From JBBSUQ01 sp964389755 (GTDB lineage: Bacteria > Bacteroidota > Bacteroidia > Flavobacteriales_D > Crocinitomicaceae), in contig CAYMEW010000036.1 in the NCBI GenBank assembly GCA_964389755.1, positions 1 to 41,097 of the forward strand: 41,097 nucleotides of DNA, read 5' to 3'. Positions 15,882-25,900 of this stretch are shown here, piece after piece. Every line of letters begins with the position of its first letter. Within the stretch, counting starts at the first letter, position 1. The translations under genes and the position numbers were made by a program. Under the pieces are notes generated by a model, which was given only the letters and a program-made list of their open reading frames with translations, was not told the origin of the DNA and ran no database searches.

Positions 15882-18800
15882 ATGAGAAATTTTATTTCCT
15901 TCTTCATAAAACGCCCGATCTGGGGGAATGCGTTCATCGCGATCATCATCATGTTCGGTTTGTATGCGATCCTGACGATGAAGCGGTCGTTTTTCCCCGA
16001 ACTGGATCCGAACACCGTGGTGGTGTCCGTATTCTACGCCGGCGCCGCACCCTCTGAAATGGAGGAAGGTGTGACCATCAAGATCGAACAGGCCATCAAG
16101 GGAATTGAAGACATCGAAGAGATCAACTCGGTTTCTTCGGAAAACTCGGCCTCGATCACCATCAAAGCATACCAGGATGCCGATATGGACCAAGTACTCA
16201 GCGACGTGGAGAATGCCGTCAATTCGATCAGTTCTTTTCCCGCAGGCGCGGAACGCCCGATCATTACACGCCTGAAGTCGAACGGGATGTCTTCGGTAGT
16301 GGCTTTTGTCGGGATTTCAGCGCGTGACACCACCATTTCGGATGTGGAACTTACGGATATGGCCACACGCGTGGAACAGGAACTGCTCAATACCAAGGAG
16401 ATTACGCAGATCGAAAAGAACGGTTTCCCTGAAAAAGAGATCTCGGTCAACGTGCACGAGGATGACCTGCTTCGTTACAACATTACGATGCAGGAAGTGT
16501 CCACTGCCATTGCCACGAAAAACCTAGACATTACAGCCGGTCTCATTCGCGGAGGCGTTCAGGAAATGAGCATTCGATCCAATAACCGCGGAACCACCGA
16601 AGAGGAGATTTCAGACATCATTCTGCGTACGACAACCACTGGAGAAAAGATCGTGGTGGGCGATGTGGCGGATGTCGTGATCGGTTATGCCGAATCGTCG
16701 CAGGAAGCAAGGTTCAACGGGAAACCTGCCGTTTCTTTCCGGATCGAAAAAACAACCGACCAGGACCTCGGGCAGATTTCTGAAACCCTGAAAAAATACG
16801 AGGAGGAGTTTAATAAAAAACACCGCAACTTCCAGTTCGATATCTACTTCGAGTTCAACGGAATGCTGAATCAACGCATCGACCTGCTTACCTCGAACGG
16901 GCTGAGCGGACTGGTGCTCGTACTCATTTTCCTGAGTCTGTTTCTGAATATGAAACTATCGGCCTGGGTAGCCTTCGGAATTCCTTTCTCTTTCCTCGGG
17001 ATGTTCATCATCGGGATGGTTTACGGAATGACGATCAACATGATCTCGCTCTTCGGGATGATCCTCGTGGTCGGGATCCTGGTGGACGATGGTATCGTGA
17101 TCGCAGAGAACATTTATTCGCATTTCGAACGCGGGAAAAGTGCAACACGTGCCGCCCTCGACGGAACCATGGAAGTATTGCCTTCCGTATTCTCTTCCGT
17201 ACTTACAACAATTGTGGCCTTTTCAGTACTGCTCTTCGTGGAAGGCCTGGAAATGATGCGTGAAATGGCCTTCGTGGTGATTGCCTGTCTGAGTTTCTCC
17301 CTCTTCGAGGCTTTCGTGATCCTGCCGGCTCACCTGGCTCATAAAAGCGTGTTGAGCGAACCCAAAGAACCGAAGTATTCTTTAAGTAAAGGATTTCTGT
17401 TCATGCTCGGCGGAATCGTACTTGTGGTTTTGGCCAGCCTGCTATTTCCGTCCGGAACAAATGTTTCCTTCGGAACCGTCCTGTTCCCGTTCTGTCTCTT
17501 CATCATTGCAGCCATGCTCATTTTCCGCGGGTTTACCGGTTCGATCATGGAGATCAAAGTGCGCGAATATGCCGATCGCGGAATTAAATATGTACGCGAC
17601 AACTGGTATAAGGAAGCCGTGACGATGTTTGTGGGCCGGAAGTGGAAAGCCTACAACCTGACCTTTTTCCTGCCACTGATTTTCGTGATCTCGGTCATGG
17701 GACTCTTTGCGGCCCGCGTAATCATGTTTACCTTCTTCCCGGATATTCCGCCCGATTTCTTCAACGTGGAGGTTGCTTATCGTCCGGGAGATAACAAGGA
17801 AGTGACCGAGCGCTTTATTAACAGAGCCACGGATATTTTGATCGAAGAGAATCAGCGCATCATCGATGAGAACGGCGACTCGCTTGTAACGTATTTTTCT
17901 TCCAACATCGGTTTTACGCAAAACCTCGGACAAAGTGGTAATCATACTGGTTCCCTGGCTGTATTCGTGGACAGTGAAAACTCGGATACACCGCTCGATA
18001 CACTTATGAACAGGGTTAATCGCCGGATGCAGGAAGAACCGGAAGGCAAACTGGCGCAGGAGATCTTTGTAGGAGGTTTCAACCGTTTCGGGAAAGAGAT
18101 TGAGGTCGGACTTACCTCCACCAATGAAGCGAACCTCCTGATGGCGCGCGACATGCTCAAACGCGAAATGTCGAAAGTGAAGGGCGTGTTCAACATCAAG
18201 GATAATATGCCCCCGGGACGTAATGAGGTTTACCTCGAACTCCTTCCGCAAGCTGAAATTTACGGGATTACAAAGAATGAAGTACTGTTGCAGATCAGGC
18301 AGGGCTTCTTCGGGCAGGAAGCCCAACGGGTCATTATCGGTACCGATGAGGTAAAAGTGTGGGTACGTTATCCGCTCGAAGACAGGAATTCGCTTTCTGA
18401 TCTCGAAAACATGCGCATCAAAACGCGTGCAGGTCTGGCTATTCCGCTGACGGAAATCGCAACTTTCGACATGGGCCGTGCCCCCGAAAGTCTGAAACGC
18501 TATAACGGGCAGCGCATTGTAAAGATAGATGCGGAATCGACCGATCCGGACAAGGTGAGCGAGATCAATAGTACGGTTTTCGACAGCCTCATTCCGAAAG
18601 TGACGCAGGCATTCCCGGATGTACGTTCCGTAAAACTCGGGCAACTTGAGCGAAGCCAGAAGACCGGAAACTCCATGCTGTACATCCTGCTGATCGTACT
18701 GGTGATCATGTTTATCATCATTGCGCTTCACTTCAACAGTCTGTCACAGGCCTTCCTGATCATGCTCACCATACCTGCGGGTGTGGCCGGTGCGATCATG

Positions 18801-19259
18801 GGGCACGGACTGATCGGGATCCCTGTGTCCTTCCTATCGCTCTTCGGGATGATTGCACTGATCGGTGTGCTCGTGAACGATGCGATCGTTTTCCTGGACC
18901 GTTACAACGACCTGCTTCTTGAAGGCTACCGCGCCAAAGATGCGGCCGTGGAAGCGGCGATCTCCCGTTTCCGCCCGATATTACTCACCTCCCTGACCAC
19001 GGTGGCAGGCTTGTTGCCGATGATTGCAGAGAAAAATATGCAGGCACAGTTCCTTATCCCGATGGCGACATCGATTGCATTCGGGATCCTGTTCGGAACG
19101 AGTTTCATTCTCTTTTTCTACGGCCCCGCAATCATGTTCTGGAACGGGTTCCGACGCAGTTACCGGCTCGTGTGGAAACAACAACGTTCCCTTCCGGAAG
19201 ATGTGGAGCCGGCTATCAAACTCAAAAAACACCAGGATGATGTTGAAGAAAATAATTAA
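15882..19259 (+). CDS. RND efflux pump permease
   Basis: An inner-membrane proton-driven exporter of the AcrB/HAE family, 1125 residues, a little longer than the usual ~1020-1060. The N-terminus (FFIKRPIWGNAFIAIIIMFG) is TM1, followed by the porter domain (FPELDPNTVVVSVFYAGAAP). TM4 carries the proton-relay aspartates in GILVDDGIVIAENI (Asp402-Asp403). The second half has ALIGVLVNDAIVFLDRYNDL and the RFRPILLTSLTTVAGLLPM motif near the end. Two extra hydrophobic segments (about 505-525 and 533-553) lie between the first TM bundle and TM7, accounting for much of the additional length. It overlaps the TolC-like gene by 20 nt. Multidrug rather than metal specificity is likely but not proven. Confidence 0.93.
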   Translation: MRNFISFFIKRPIWGNAFIAIIIMFGLYAILTMKRSFFPELDPNTVVVSVFYAGAAPSEMEEGVTIKIEQAIKGIEDIEEINSVSSENSASITIKAYQDADMDQVLSDVENAVNSISSFPAGAERPIITRLKSNGMSSVVAFVGISARDTTISDVELTDMATRVEQELLNTKEITQIEKNGFPEKEISVNVHEDDLLRYNITMQEVSTAIATKNLDITAGLIRGGVQEMSIRSNNRGTTEEEISDIILRTTTTGEKIVVGDVADVVIGYAESSQEARFNGKPAVSFRIEKTTDQDLGQISETLKKYEEEFNKKHRNFQFDIYFEFNGMLNQRIDLLTSNGLSGLVLVLIFLSLFLNMKLSAWVAFGIPFSFLGMFIIGMVYGMTINMISLFGMILVVGILVDDGIVIAENIYSHFERGKSATRAALDGTMEVLPSVFSSVLTTIVAFSVLLFVEGLEMMREMAFVVIACLSFSLFEAFVILPAHLAHKSVLSEPKEPKYSLSKGFLFMLGGIVLVVLASLLFPSGTNVSFGTVLFPFCLFIIAAMLIFRGFTGSIMEIKVREYADRGIKYVRDNWYKEAVTMFVGRKWKAYNLTFFLPLIFVISVMGLFAARVIMFTFFPDIPPDFFNVEVAYRPGDNKEVTERFINRATDILIEENQRIIDENGDSLVTYFSSNIGFTQNLGQSGNHTGSLAVFVDSENSDTPLDTLMNRVNRRMQEEPEGKLAQEIFVGGFNRFGKEIEVGLTSTNEANLLMARDMLKREMSKVKGVFNIKDNMPPGRNEVYLELLPQAEIYGITKNEVLLQIRQGFFGQEAQRVIIGTDEVKVWVRYPLEDRNSLSDLENMRIKTRAGLAIPLTEIATFDMGRAPESLKRYNGQRIVKIDAESTDPDKVSEINSTVFDSLIPKVTQAFPDVRSVKLGQLERSQKTGNSMLYILLIVLVIMFIIIALHFNSLSQAFLIMLTIPAGVAGAIMGHGLIGIPVSFLSLFGMIALIGVLVNDAIVFLDRYNDLLLEGYRAKDAAVEAAISRFRPILLTSLTTVAGLLPMIAEKNMQAQFLIPMATSIAFGILFGTSFILFFYGPAIMFWNGFRRSYRLVWKQQRSLPEDVEPAIKLKKHQDDVEENN

Positions 19260-20577
19260 TCTGGCCTGCCTGCTGTTGTGCGCGGGCGCTGCATTCGCAC
19301 AGGACTCCCTTTCGGCTCGGGAAGCCGTTTTCGCGGCACTGGAAAACAACTTCGATATCCTCGTTGCCGAAAAGCAGATAGACATAGCGGAAAAGAATAA
19401 TGCGTGGAGTGAAGCAGGACTTTTCCCGACAGTAACGCTGCAAGTCGGTCAAAACAACACGATTACCGACAACAGTAAAAACCCCTTTACCTTTACGCCG
19501 GGTGTCATTTTAAGCCAGGGAGTCAGCCCGACATTAAGTGCAAACATCAACATCTTCAGTGGTTTTGCCGTTAGGATGTCCAAACTGCGCCTCGAACAAC
19601 TCGAAGAGCAGTCGCGTGGAAATGCTATCGTGGTGATCGAATCGACCATCCAGGATGTGTTGCGGGCATACTTTTCGGCATTACTTCAAAAAGAACGAAT
19701 GCAGTTGTATCAGAAGCTGATGGGTTATTCTCAGCGCAGACTGCGTTACAACGAGATAAAAAACGACTACAGTGCGTCCAATTCACTGGAGTTGCTGCAG
19801 TTCAAAAACCAGTATCTAACGGACAGTACCAACTACATCCTGCAAAAATTATCTTACGAAAATTCATTGCGTAACCTCGTTCTCCTGATGAACAATACGG
19901 AGGATACAACTTTTTCAACGCTGCCCGTATTATCGGATTCTCTCAACATCCTGCTTCCTGAATTTGACCAGGATGCTGCGATGCAACAGATGTTCGTGAA
20001 CAACCAAAATTTAAAGAACCAGTTCATTGCTCTCGAGTTACAAAAGACCGCGATCGACTATCAGCGTTCGTTCCTGTATCCCACACTTGGTTTACAACTC
20101 GGTGTTTCGCCGCAGTATTCTGCCGTGCGTTCGCTCAGTGGTGCGGATATCAATGTGAATACCCAGTCGCTGTCCTATTTTGGGAATTTTACCCTGCGTT
20201 ACAATATTTACAATAACTGGAAATCGAAGCGGGCCGTGGAAGTCGCGAAGATCCAGGAGCAGATCACAGAACTGAATACGGCGAAGCTGAAAAACTCCCT
20301 GACGGTAAACCTCGCCAATCAACTTTCGCTCTTCGGTATTCGCCAGTCGCTGGTGAATGTGTCGGAAGAAAACCTGGTGTATGCCACGCGGGCTTTCGAA
20401 CTGGCGCAGAAACGCTTTGACCTCGGGACGATCAACTCATTGGACCTGGTGACTTTCCAGACGAATTATCAGAATACGCTCATTCAATATTACGAGAACC
20501 TGTATAATCGCATGGATGTGTTCCTCGATATTTACCGTTCTACCGGAAATATGCGACTGGAATACGTTCAGCCTTAA
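19240..20577 (+). CDS. TolC-family outer-membrane efflux channel
   Basis: The outer-membrane component of the tripartite pump, 445 residues. A signal peptide (MLKKIINLACLLLCAGAAFA) is followed by two long coiled-coil helical repeats with the usual signature pairs, SLSAREAVFAALENNFDILVA near the start and ATRAFELAQKRFDLGTINSL near the end, which are the paired alpha-barrel strands of OEP-type channels. An adjacent ATG (19237) is equally possible. The open frame extends further upstream inside the pump gene, but the signal peptide fixes the start here. The stop overlaps that of the convergent gene in a TTAA. Confidence 0.92.
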   Translation: MLKKIINLACLLLCAGAAFAQDSLSAREAVFAALENNFDILVAEKQIDIAEKNNAWSEAGLFPTVTLQVGQNNTITDNSKNPFTFTPGVILSQGVSPTLSANINIFSGFAVRMSKLRLEQLEEQSRGNAIVVIESTIQDVLRAYFSALLQKERMQLYQKLMGYSQRRLRYNEIKNDYSASNSLELLQFKNQYLTDSTNYILQKLSYENSLRNLVLLMNNTEDTTFSTLPVLSDSLNILLPEFDQDAAMQQMFVNNQNLKNQFIALELQKTAIDYQRSFLYPTLGLQLGVSPQYSAVRSLSGADINVNTQSLSYFGNFTLRYNIYNNWKSKRAVEVAKIQEQITELNTAKLKNSLTVNLANQLSLFGIRQSLVNVSEENLVYATRAFELAQKRFDLGTINSLDLVTFQTNYQNTLIQYYENLYNRMDVFLDIYRSTGNMRLEYVQP

Positions 20578-21107
20578 CGAGCGCGTCGGCGTGCCCGGTT
20601 TTCGGCCAGTTTCATGGCAATCCGGTTCTCGGTCTTCAGCCCGGTTTCCGCAAAGGCTTTCAGGGCCTTTTTACCGTCTTCATATTTGAGGAATTCGTAA
20701 AGCAGGATGTGATCGCCCGCAGGTGTGCAGAGAATGATGTCGTAGGTGATGGACTTCATAACAGATCCGCGGTTGTTAAAGTTGCCGCCATAGGGAATTC
20801 CAATCGCCATCCGCATCGTTTTGGTTTCGGAAGAGATCACCAGCAATACTTCATTGCATTCGGGCATACTTTTCCATTCCCCGGTTCGGTTTGCGAAAAA
20901 GCTTCCGTATTTCCGGTACTGGCTCCCGTCGGCTTTAATTTCCAGCCCGTTTGTAGCCGAAAAGAGGATAATACTAATGACGAACGCGCCGATACCGAGT
21001 AATAAATTAGCAAAGCATAAACCGATTCCGACAAGTGCCGTCAGGGTGCCGAAGATGACGAAATTACCGGTCCGGCCTTCGCTGATAATGTAATTTTGTT
21101 TGATCAC
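20574..21107 (-). CDS. Membrane protein of unknown function, 177 residues
   Basis: Two closely spaced hydrophobic segments (about 17-34 and 36-50) form a hairpin in the membrane. A soluble domain follows, with beta-strand character (EWKSMPECNEVLLVISSE, YDIILCTPAGDHILLYEFLKYEDGKKALK) and a strongly basic tail (ENRARRRAR). The arrangement resembles PH-like small membrane proteins, but this is only a resemblance. Its start overlaps the stop of the DUF1905 gene by 4 nt (ATGA), so the two are translationally coupled. Not recognised. Confidence 0.8.
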   Translation of the reverse strand: MIKQNYIISEGRTGNFVIFGTLTALVGIGLCFANLLLGIGAFVISIILFSATNGLEIKADGSQYRKYGSFFANRTGEWKSMPECNEVLLVISSETKTMRMAIGIPYGGNFNNRGSVMKSITYDIILCTPAGDHILLYEFLKYEDGKKALKAFAETGLKTENRIAMKLAENRARRRAR

Positions 21108-21553
21108 TCCAGGTCTCTGAACAATTTTTGTTTGCGTTTTTCACGGGTTTCGGGCCGCTTCGCTGTCTCAATAGCGGTGATAGCTTCTTTCCTCCGGGTA
21201 AAAGACCAGCCTTCAAATGTATGTTCTGCCTGGCGATTCTGAGAAAAATAGTTCTGAATGTCTTCGGGAAGCTGTACCGTCCGTGCGGAATTGTCTTCGG
21301 TAAGTTGCACTTCCACCTGCTCCCCGAAACTTTTACCAAGTTTTGCGCGAATGGCCTGCGTGATCCCCAGAACGTGACATTTTTCGGACATCTTTACGAG
21401 GCTTCCCGTGTAAAATATTTTTCCGTCAAAAACGGCCTGTACGGGGATACGTTTCCTGCCAAAGAAGGCTGTCGCGTCGAACGGACATTCCACATAGGCC
21501 GCATTCAGATCCGGATGTTTGAGAATGATGGCGTGAAAGGTACATTGTTTCAT
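21104..21553 (-). CDS. DUF1905 / YdeI-OmdA family protein
   Basis: A 149-residue protein with an N-terminal DUF1905 beta domain (about 1-95, including KRIPVQAVFDGKIFYTGSL and GITQAIRAKLGKSFGEQVEV) and a C-terminal helical segment of the bacteriocin-protection YdeI/OmdA type (LPEDIQNYFSQ..AEHTFEGWSFTRRKEAITAI..AKRPETREKR). Biochemical function is not established. It is followed by the membrane protein with a 4-nt overlap, and lies 42 nt after the small metal-domain-like gene. A TAAATTAG sequence 4 nt before its ATG is one base from the -7 consensus. Confidence 0.85.
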   Translation of the reverse strand: MKQCTFHAIILKHPDLNAAYVECPFDATAFFGRKRIPVQAVFDGKIFYTGSLVKMSEKCHVLGITQAIRAKLGKSFGEQVEVQLTEDNSARTVQLPEDIQNYFSQNRQAEHTFEGWSFTRRKEAITAIETAKRPETREKRKQKLFRDLE

Positions 21554-21595
21554 CCTGCTAATTTAGGGAAAAGTTTACAGGATCGTGAACTCCGC

Positions 21596-21811
21596 TTATT
21601 CGAGTTCTTCACAGGTAAAGCCGTTACTGGTAAGGCAGTTCCGCAACTTTTCGGAAGAAGTATCGGAGACCGCCTCGACACGAAGTACATGGTCGCAGTC
21701 CTGCAGATCGAAGGTCCAGCGAAGCACTCCCGGGCATTGGTCCAGGTTTTGGCGGATGCGCTCAACGGAGCGCTGTGTTCTTACGGAAGTCCGGAATACG
21801 AAAACGGTCAT
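21596..21811 (-). CDS. Small HMA-like ferredoxin-fold protein
   Basis: A 71-residue protein that resembles the heavy-metal-associated (HMA) fold in its pattern (TVFVFRTSV strand, helix SVERIRQNLDQ, strand LRWTFDLQDCDHVLRVEA, helix SSEKLRNCLTSNGFTCEELE). It lacks the CxxC that binds Cu in Atx1/CopZ. Members of this kind are common as short unannotated genes in Bacteroidota. Cysteines are at 26, 39, 59 and 67. Another overlapping frame (21550-21765) lacks any such pattern. A TATTTTTG box 18 nt upstream supports the start. Not a proven metal protein. Confidence 0.75.
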   Translation of the reverse strand: MTVFVFRTSVRTQRSVERIRQNLDQCPGVLRWTFDLQDCDHVLRVEAVSDTSSEKLRNCLTSNGFTCEELE

Positions 21812-21829
21812 CTTTTGAAATTATAACAG

Positions 21830-21855
21830 CAAAAATAGTTCTTTGTGTATTTTTG
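21830..21855. promoter_or_regulatory. Back-to-back divergent -7 boxes
   Basis: CAAAAATA (21830-21837) and TATTTTTG (21848-21855) form an exact 8-bp inverted repeat with 10 bp between. The left half is a -7 box for the minus-strand HMA-like gene, 18 nt from its ATG. The right half is one for the plus-strand GlxA-type regulator, 65 nt from its ATG. Each promoter's upstream region lies inside the other promoter. Confidence 0.6.
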
Positions 21856-21920
21856 AACTGGGTGTAAATACGGCTTTGCACCGGGTTGTTTCCGACAGTT
21901 TTTTAATTACATTTAGCATC

Positions 21921-22907
21921 ATGAAACACATCAGTATCCTCGTTCCGGAAGGAGCCATCCTTGGAAGCCTTGAGGGCTCCCGCCAGTTATTGACGCAGGT
22001 TAACCAGTTCATGAATATGCGTGGTGCCGAAGCCCTGTTCGATGTACACCTGGTAGGCCTACAGGAAGAGACCAGCGTTAGCGGCGGACTATTCACCGTC
22101 CGTGCCGAACGCCTGCAGGATGTGCCTAAAACGGACCTTGTTATTATTCCGGCAGTGGATGGCGATCTTCGTCATGCAGTAGAAGTAAACCGCGCTTTTC
22201 TTCCGTGGATCTCGAAACAATATGAACAGGGCGCGGAGGTTGCCAGTCTGTGCCTCGGTGCCTTTATTTTGGCTTCCACAGGCTTGTTAGATGGTATGCA
22301 ATGCGCCACGCACTGGCTGGCCGAAAATGAGTTCCGGACCATGTTCCCGGAGGTAAACCTCGTTACGGAAAAGATCATTACGGATGAACGGGGGATCTAC
22401 TCCAGCGGAGGTGCCTTTTCATACCAGAACCTCATCCTTTACCTCATCGAGAAATATGCTGGTCGTGAAATAGCTGTACTTACCGCAAAAGTGTTCGCGA
22501 TCGAGATCGACCGGATGACGCAGTCGCCCTTTATTATTTTCCGGGGACAAAAAGACCATGAAGATGAACCGGTGCGCAAAGCACAGGAATTTATCGAGGC
22601 GAATTTCAGCGAACGCCTCACGGTTGACCAACTCACCGACATGCTGGCGATCGGAAGACGCAATTTTGAACGGCGCTTTAAAAAGGCCACGAGTAACAGC
22701 GTGGCGGAATACATTCAGCGTGTACGGGTGGAAGCTGCCAAGAAAAGCATTGAATCAGGACAGTATACGATCAGTGAGGTAATGTACGACGTCGGCTACT
22801 CGGATACGAAGGCTTTTCGCACGGTGTTTCGAAAAGTGACAGGGCTGTCTCCGCTCGAATACCGTCAGAAGTTCCGTCAGGCAGTCAGGGAACCGCAGTC
22901 AGCTTAA
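21921..22907 (+). CDS. GlxA-type transcriptional regulator (PfpI + AraC HTH)
   Basis: A 328-residue regulator with an N-terminal DJ-1/PfpI-like domain (about 3-180; nucleophile-elbow-like SLCLGAF with Cys111) and a C-terminal AraC/XylS DNA-binding domain (about 222-320; LTVDQLTDMLAIGRRNFERRFKKAT and DVGYSDTKAFRTVFRKVTGLSPLEYR). Such proteins sense small molecules in the N-terminal domain and activate or repress neighbouring genes; the ligand is unknown. The ATG at 21921 is chosen over a TTG at 21843 because the latter lies within the promoter box region. The gene is divergent from the HMA-like gene and shares its promoter region, which would suit autoregulation. It converges on the next gene with overlapping stop codons. 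Confidence 0.9.
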   Translation: MKHISILVPEGAILGSLEGSRQLLTQVNQFMNMRGAEALFDVHLVGLQEETSVSGGLFTVRAERLQDVPKTDLVIIPAVDGDLRHAVEVNRAFLPWISKQYEQGAEVASLCLGAFILASTGLLDGMQCATHWLAENEFRTMFPEVNLVTEKIITDERGIYSSGGAFSYQNLILYLIEKYAGREIAVLTAKVFAIEIDRMTQSPFIIFRGQKDHEDEPVRKAQEFIEANFSERLTVDQLTDMLAIGRRNFERRFKKATSNSVAEYIQRVRVEAAKKSIESGQYTISEVMYDVGYSDTKAFRTVFRKVTGLSPLEYRQKFRQAVREPQSA

Positions 22908-25900
22908 CGAAGCAGGGTCACGTTTCCTTTGATGATGCTTTCCTGGTCGTCGATGCATATCACCTGTAAATAGTAATCATAGGTGTCCGGATCCATCATT
23001 TTTCCCCGGAAAGTGCCGTCCCATCCTATGTTCGGATCAGTCGACTCAAAGACCATTTCCCCCCAGCGGTCAAAGACCCGGAAGGTCATTTCTTTGATGA
23101 TCTTTCCACGCACGAACAACACATCATTCTCACCGTCCCCGTTCGGAGAAAATCCGCTTGGAACGAATAAATAAGGTTCTTCACACACGTATTCAAGTGA
23201 TTTCACAAGTACACTGGCCGATTTGGAACAGATTCCGTCACTGATAAATACGACGTAAGTGGTCGTTTCATTCACCGTGGCAGTCGTTTGTTGCGAATGC
23301 GGAGAAGACACCGAACCTGCCGGAACCCAGCTATAGGAGTAACCGGAAGGATGTGCTGTGAGCGTAACGCTTGATCCCGAAGCGACAAGGCTGTCGGATG
23401 CCGTGGCGCTGATCGTGGCATCCGAAATATTGCTGACGGCCACGTAAATGGAATCGCTGACCACGCAGCCGTTTCCGTCGTCTGCCGTTACATAGAAATA
23501 ACCACTGGCTGTCGGGGAAACAGTCACCTGCGTGCCGTTTGTCGGGCCTTCGATCGAAGAGGCGGGCGTCCAGCTATACGAGAAATTGATCTGCGGATTA
23601 CTGTTTTGTACGCTCAGAACGGTGGATTCTCCCAAACAAATGGAATCTCCGGCACTCACGCTGATCGAAGAACTTACGAAACTGACCTGCACGCTGTCAA
23701 TACGCGAACAGCCATTGTTGTAAGCCTGCACATAATAAGTGACGGATTCATCCGGGCTCACACTGATCACGGAATCCATCGGGTTTGCATTCAGCGTATC
23801 GCTGAAGTTCACGTTGCTTGACCATACGAAACCACTCGCCGTTCCGAAGGAATTGGCTCCGATCGTCAGGTTTTGCGGCGTACACAGGAAAATATCCGGG
23901 TCCGCAGTGAGTTGAATGGAATCGTAGACGCTGATCGTGATGAGCGCACTGTCCGTCAATAAACAAATGCTGTCTGTTACAAAGAGTTGAATGTCATAGG
24001 TTCCCGGCGTATCGAAGGTAACGGTCGGTTCGAAGTCCACGGTACTCGTATCGCCGTTCCCGAAGTCCCAAAGGTACGAATCGGACAGGGTCGAAAAGTT
24101 GTCGAGGGTCACCGTAAAGTCTACACAGCCCTCTGTTTCGCTCGCGGTAAATTCGGCCTCCGGGATCAGTTCGAAGTCGAACTTGAAAACGATGTTATTA
24201 CAGTTGGAACTGAGGTTGAAATTAGACCAGGCACCGGGGTTGGGGTAGGTGGGGAAATCCGAAAAGCCGCCGCAACCTCCGCAAACGGACTGGTATACAA
24301 CGCCGTTCTTGTCAAAACGCGATGTGCCGCCGTCCACGTGTTCCTCGGCTTGTCCGCCACCGAGATACGTGCCATACAACATGTTCGAAAAGGTGCGGTC
24401 GAGAACGAACAGGTAAAAGTTGTGTCCGTCGCCGGCATTCGCTTGTTCGGCATCACTGGTAGTTGGCATCCCGTTGAGTCCGGGTACGCCCGGAAGTATG
24501 TTCGATCCCCAGCCGCTGACGTAGATGTTTCCGCAGACGTCCACCAGGAAGGCCGCAGGTGAAATATTGAATTGTGAATTTCCATTTCCGAAAACGGTTG
24601 AGTTGAGGTTCGTCGAAAGCGTCGGGTCGAGTTTGATCACGAACTGGGCACTGTTCGGATTTACATACGTGGAATTGAAGACGGGGAACGTTCCTCCCCG
24701 GGAAAGACCCAGTACGAATACATTGTCGTTCCGGTCGATTTCGACGAAAAAAGCCTGGTCCCAGTTGGAAGTCCCGATATACGATACCTGTTGCAGTGTT
24801 AAACCGTTGGGAGCCAGTTTGCCGACGAAACCGTCCGTTTTTCCCCCGTTATACGTCGGTTGATACCCGCCGGCCGTCTGCGCCAGGTCGGAAGAAGCCG
24901 TTCCGCCCGCAAACACCAGGTTGTAAGTCGAGTCAACTTTTATGGAATAGCAGGCGTCGTCCTTGCTGCCTCCGAAGTAGGTGGACCATGCCAGTGAAGA
25001 CAGGTCGTTCGACAATTTGAAGATCACACCGTCAAGTCCGCCGTTATTGGTTCCCTGTATGGCATTCGATACCGGGAAATCCGATGAACGCGTGCAGGAA
25101 GCCACCAGGCAGTTTCCTGCAGAATCCAGCATCACCTCCCCGCGAAACTGGTCGCCGTAATTGATCGTCAGTGAATCGTAATGGTTCACGTTGTAATACG
25201 TTCCCGAAGCCAGGGTGTCCGGCCCCACGATAAAATAGGTGTAGGGCATGTTCTCCCGGTAATTGATGCCGTCGTTTCCGCTTCCTCCCATGAAGGTGGA
25301 CGCCATCAGGTTGTGCCCGTTGGAGGAAAGCTTGGCGACGTATAAATCGGTGCCGTGTTCCTTGAAATGGATGCCGTTGTAATAGAGATCAAGGCTGTCC
25401 TCGCCACCACTGTGCGTCGCCTGGTAACCGTTCACGATCGGGAAGTCCAGGCTCGAAGTGGCACCGAAGAAATAGAGGTTATTCTGCTTGTCGCAGATCA
25501 TACTGTGCACCGTTTCGGTGCCGTCCTGCCCGTCGCCTCCGCCAATGTAAGAGGTCCACAACATCGTGGTGCCGTCCGGCGAATATTTTGAGATGAAAAC
25601 GTCCGTGATACCGTATTCGGGGTTGTTGGCCACCGTAAAATTGGAGTTGACGTCGTACGCAGCATTGTCGGGGGTTGGGTACGCATTGCCGAAAACCGTT
25701 CCGCCGGAATAGGCCGTGCCGTCGTAGCCGTACGTGGCGGTCATCCCGAAATTATCGGTTGGCGATCCGCTGTACGTGGCAAAAACGAGTACCGGATCGA
25801 TAACCAGGGTTACGCGCGGATCGAATTTTCCGAGCCGAAAACGAACTTCATGACCTTCGATCTCGAATGCACCGTCTACCTCTACAATGCGCCCGTTGCG

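Noticed and set aside
17442..18731. 429-codon minus-strand frame within the RND pump gene
   Set aside because: Antisense shadow of a well-conserved pump gene.
19024..19239. Upstream extension of the TolC-like gene inside the pump gene
   Set aside because: The translated segment is Ser/Arg-rich with no signal peptide; the typical signal peptide begins at 19240.
21550..21765. 71-codon minus-strand frame overlapping the HMA-like gene
   Set aside because: Ser/Arg/Pro-rich without structure. The overlapping 21596-21811 frame has the alternating pattern of a ferredoxin-like fold and a promoter box at the right distance.
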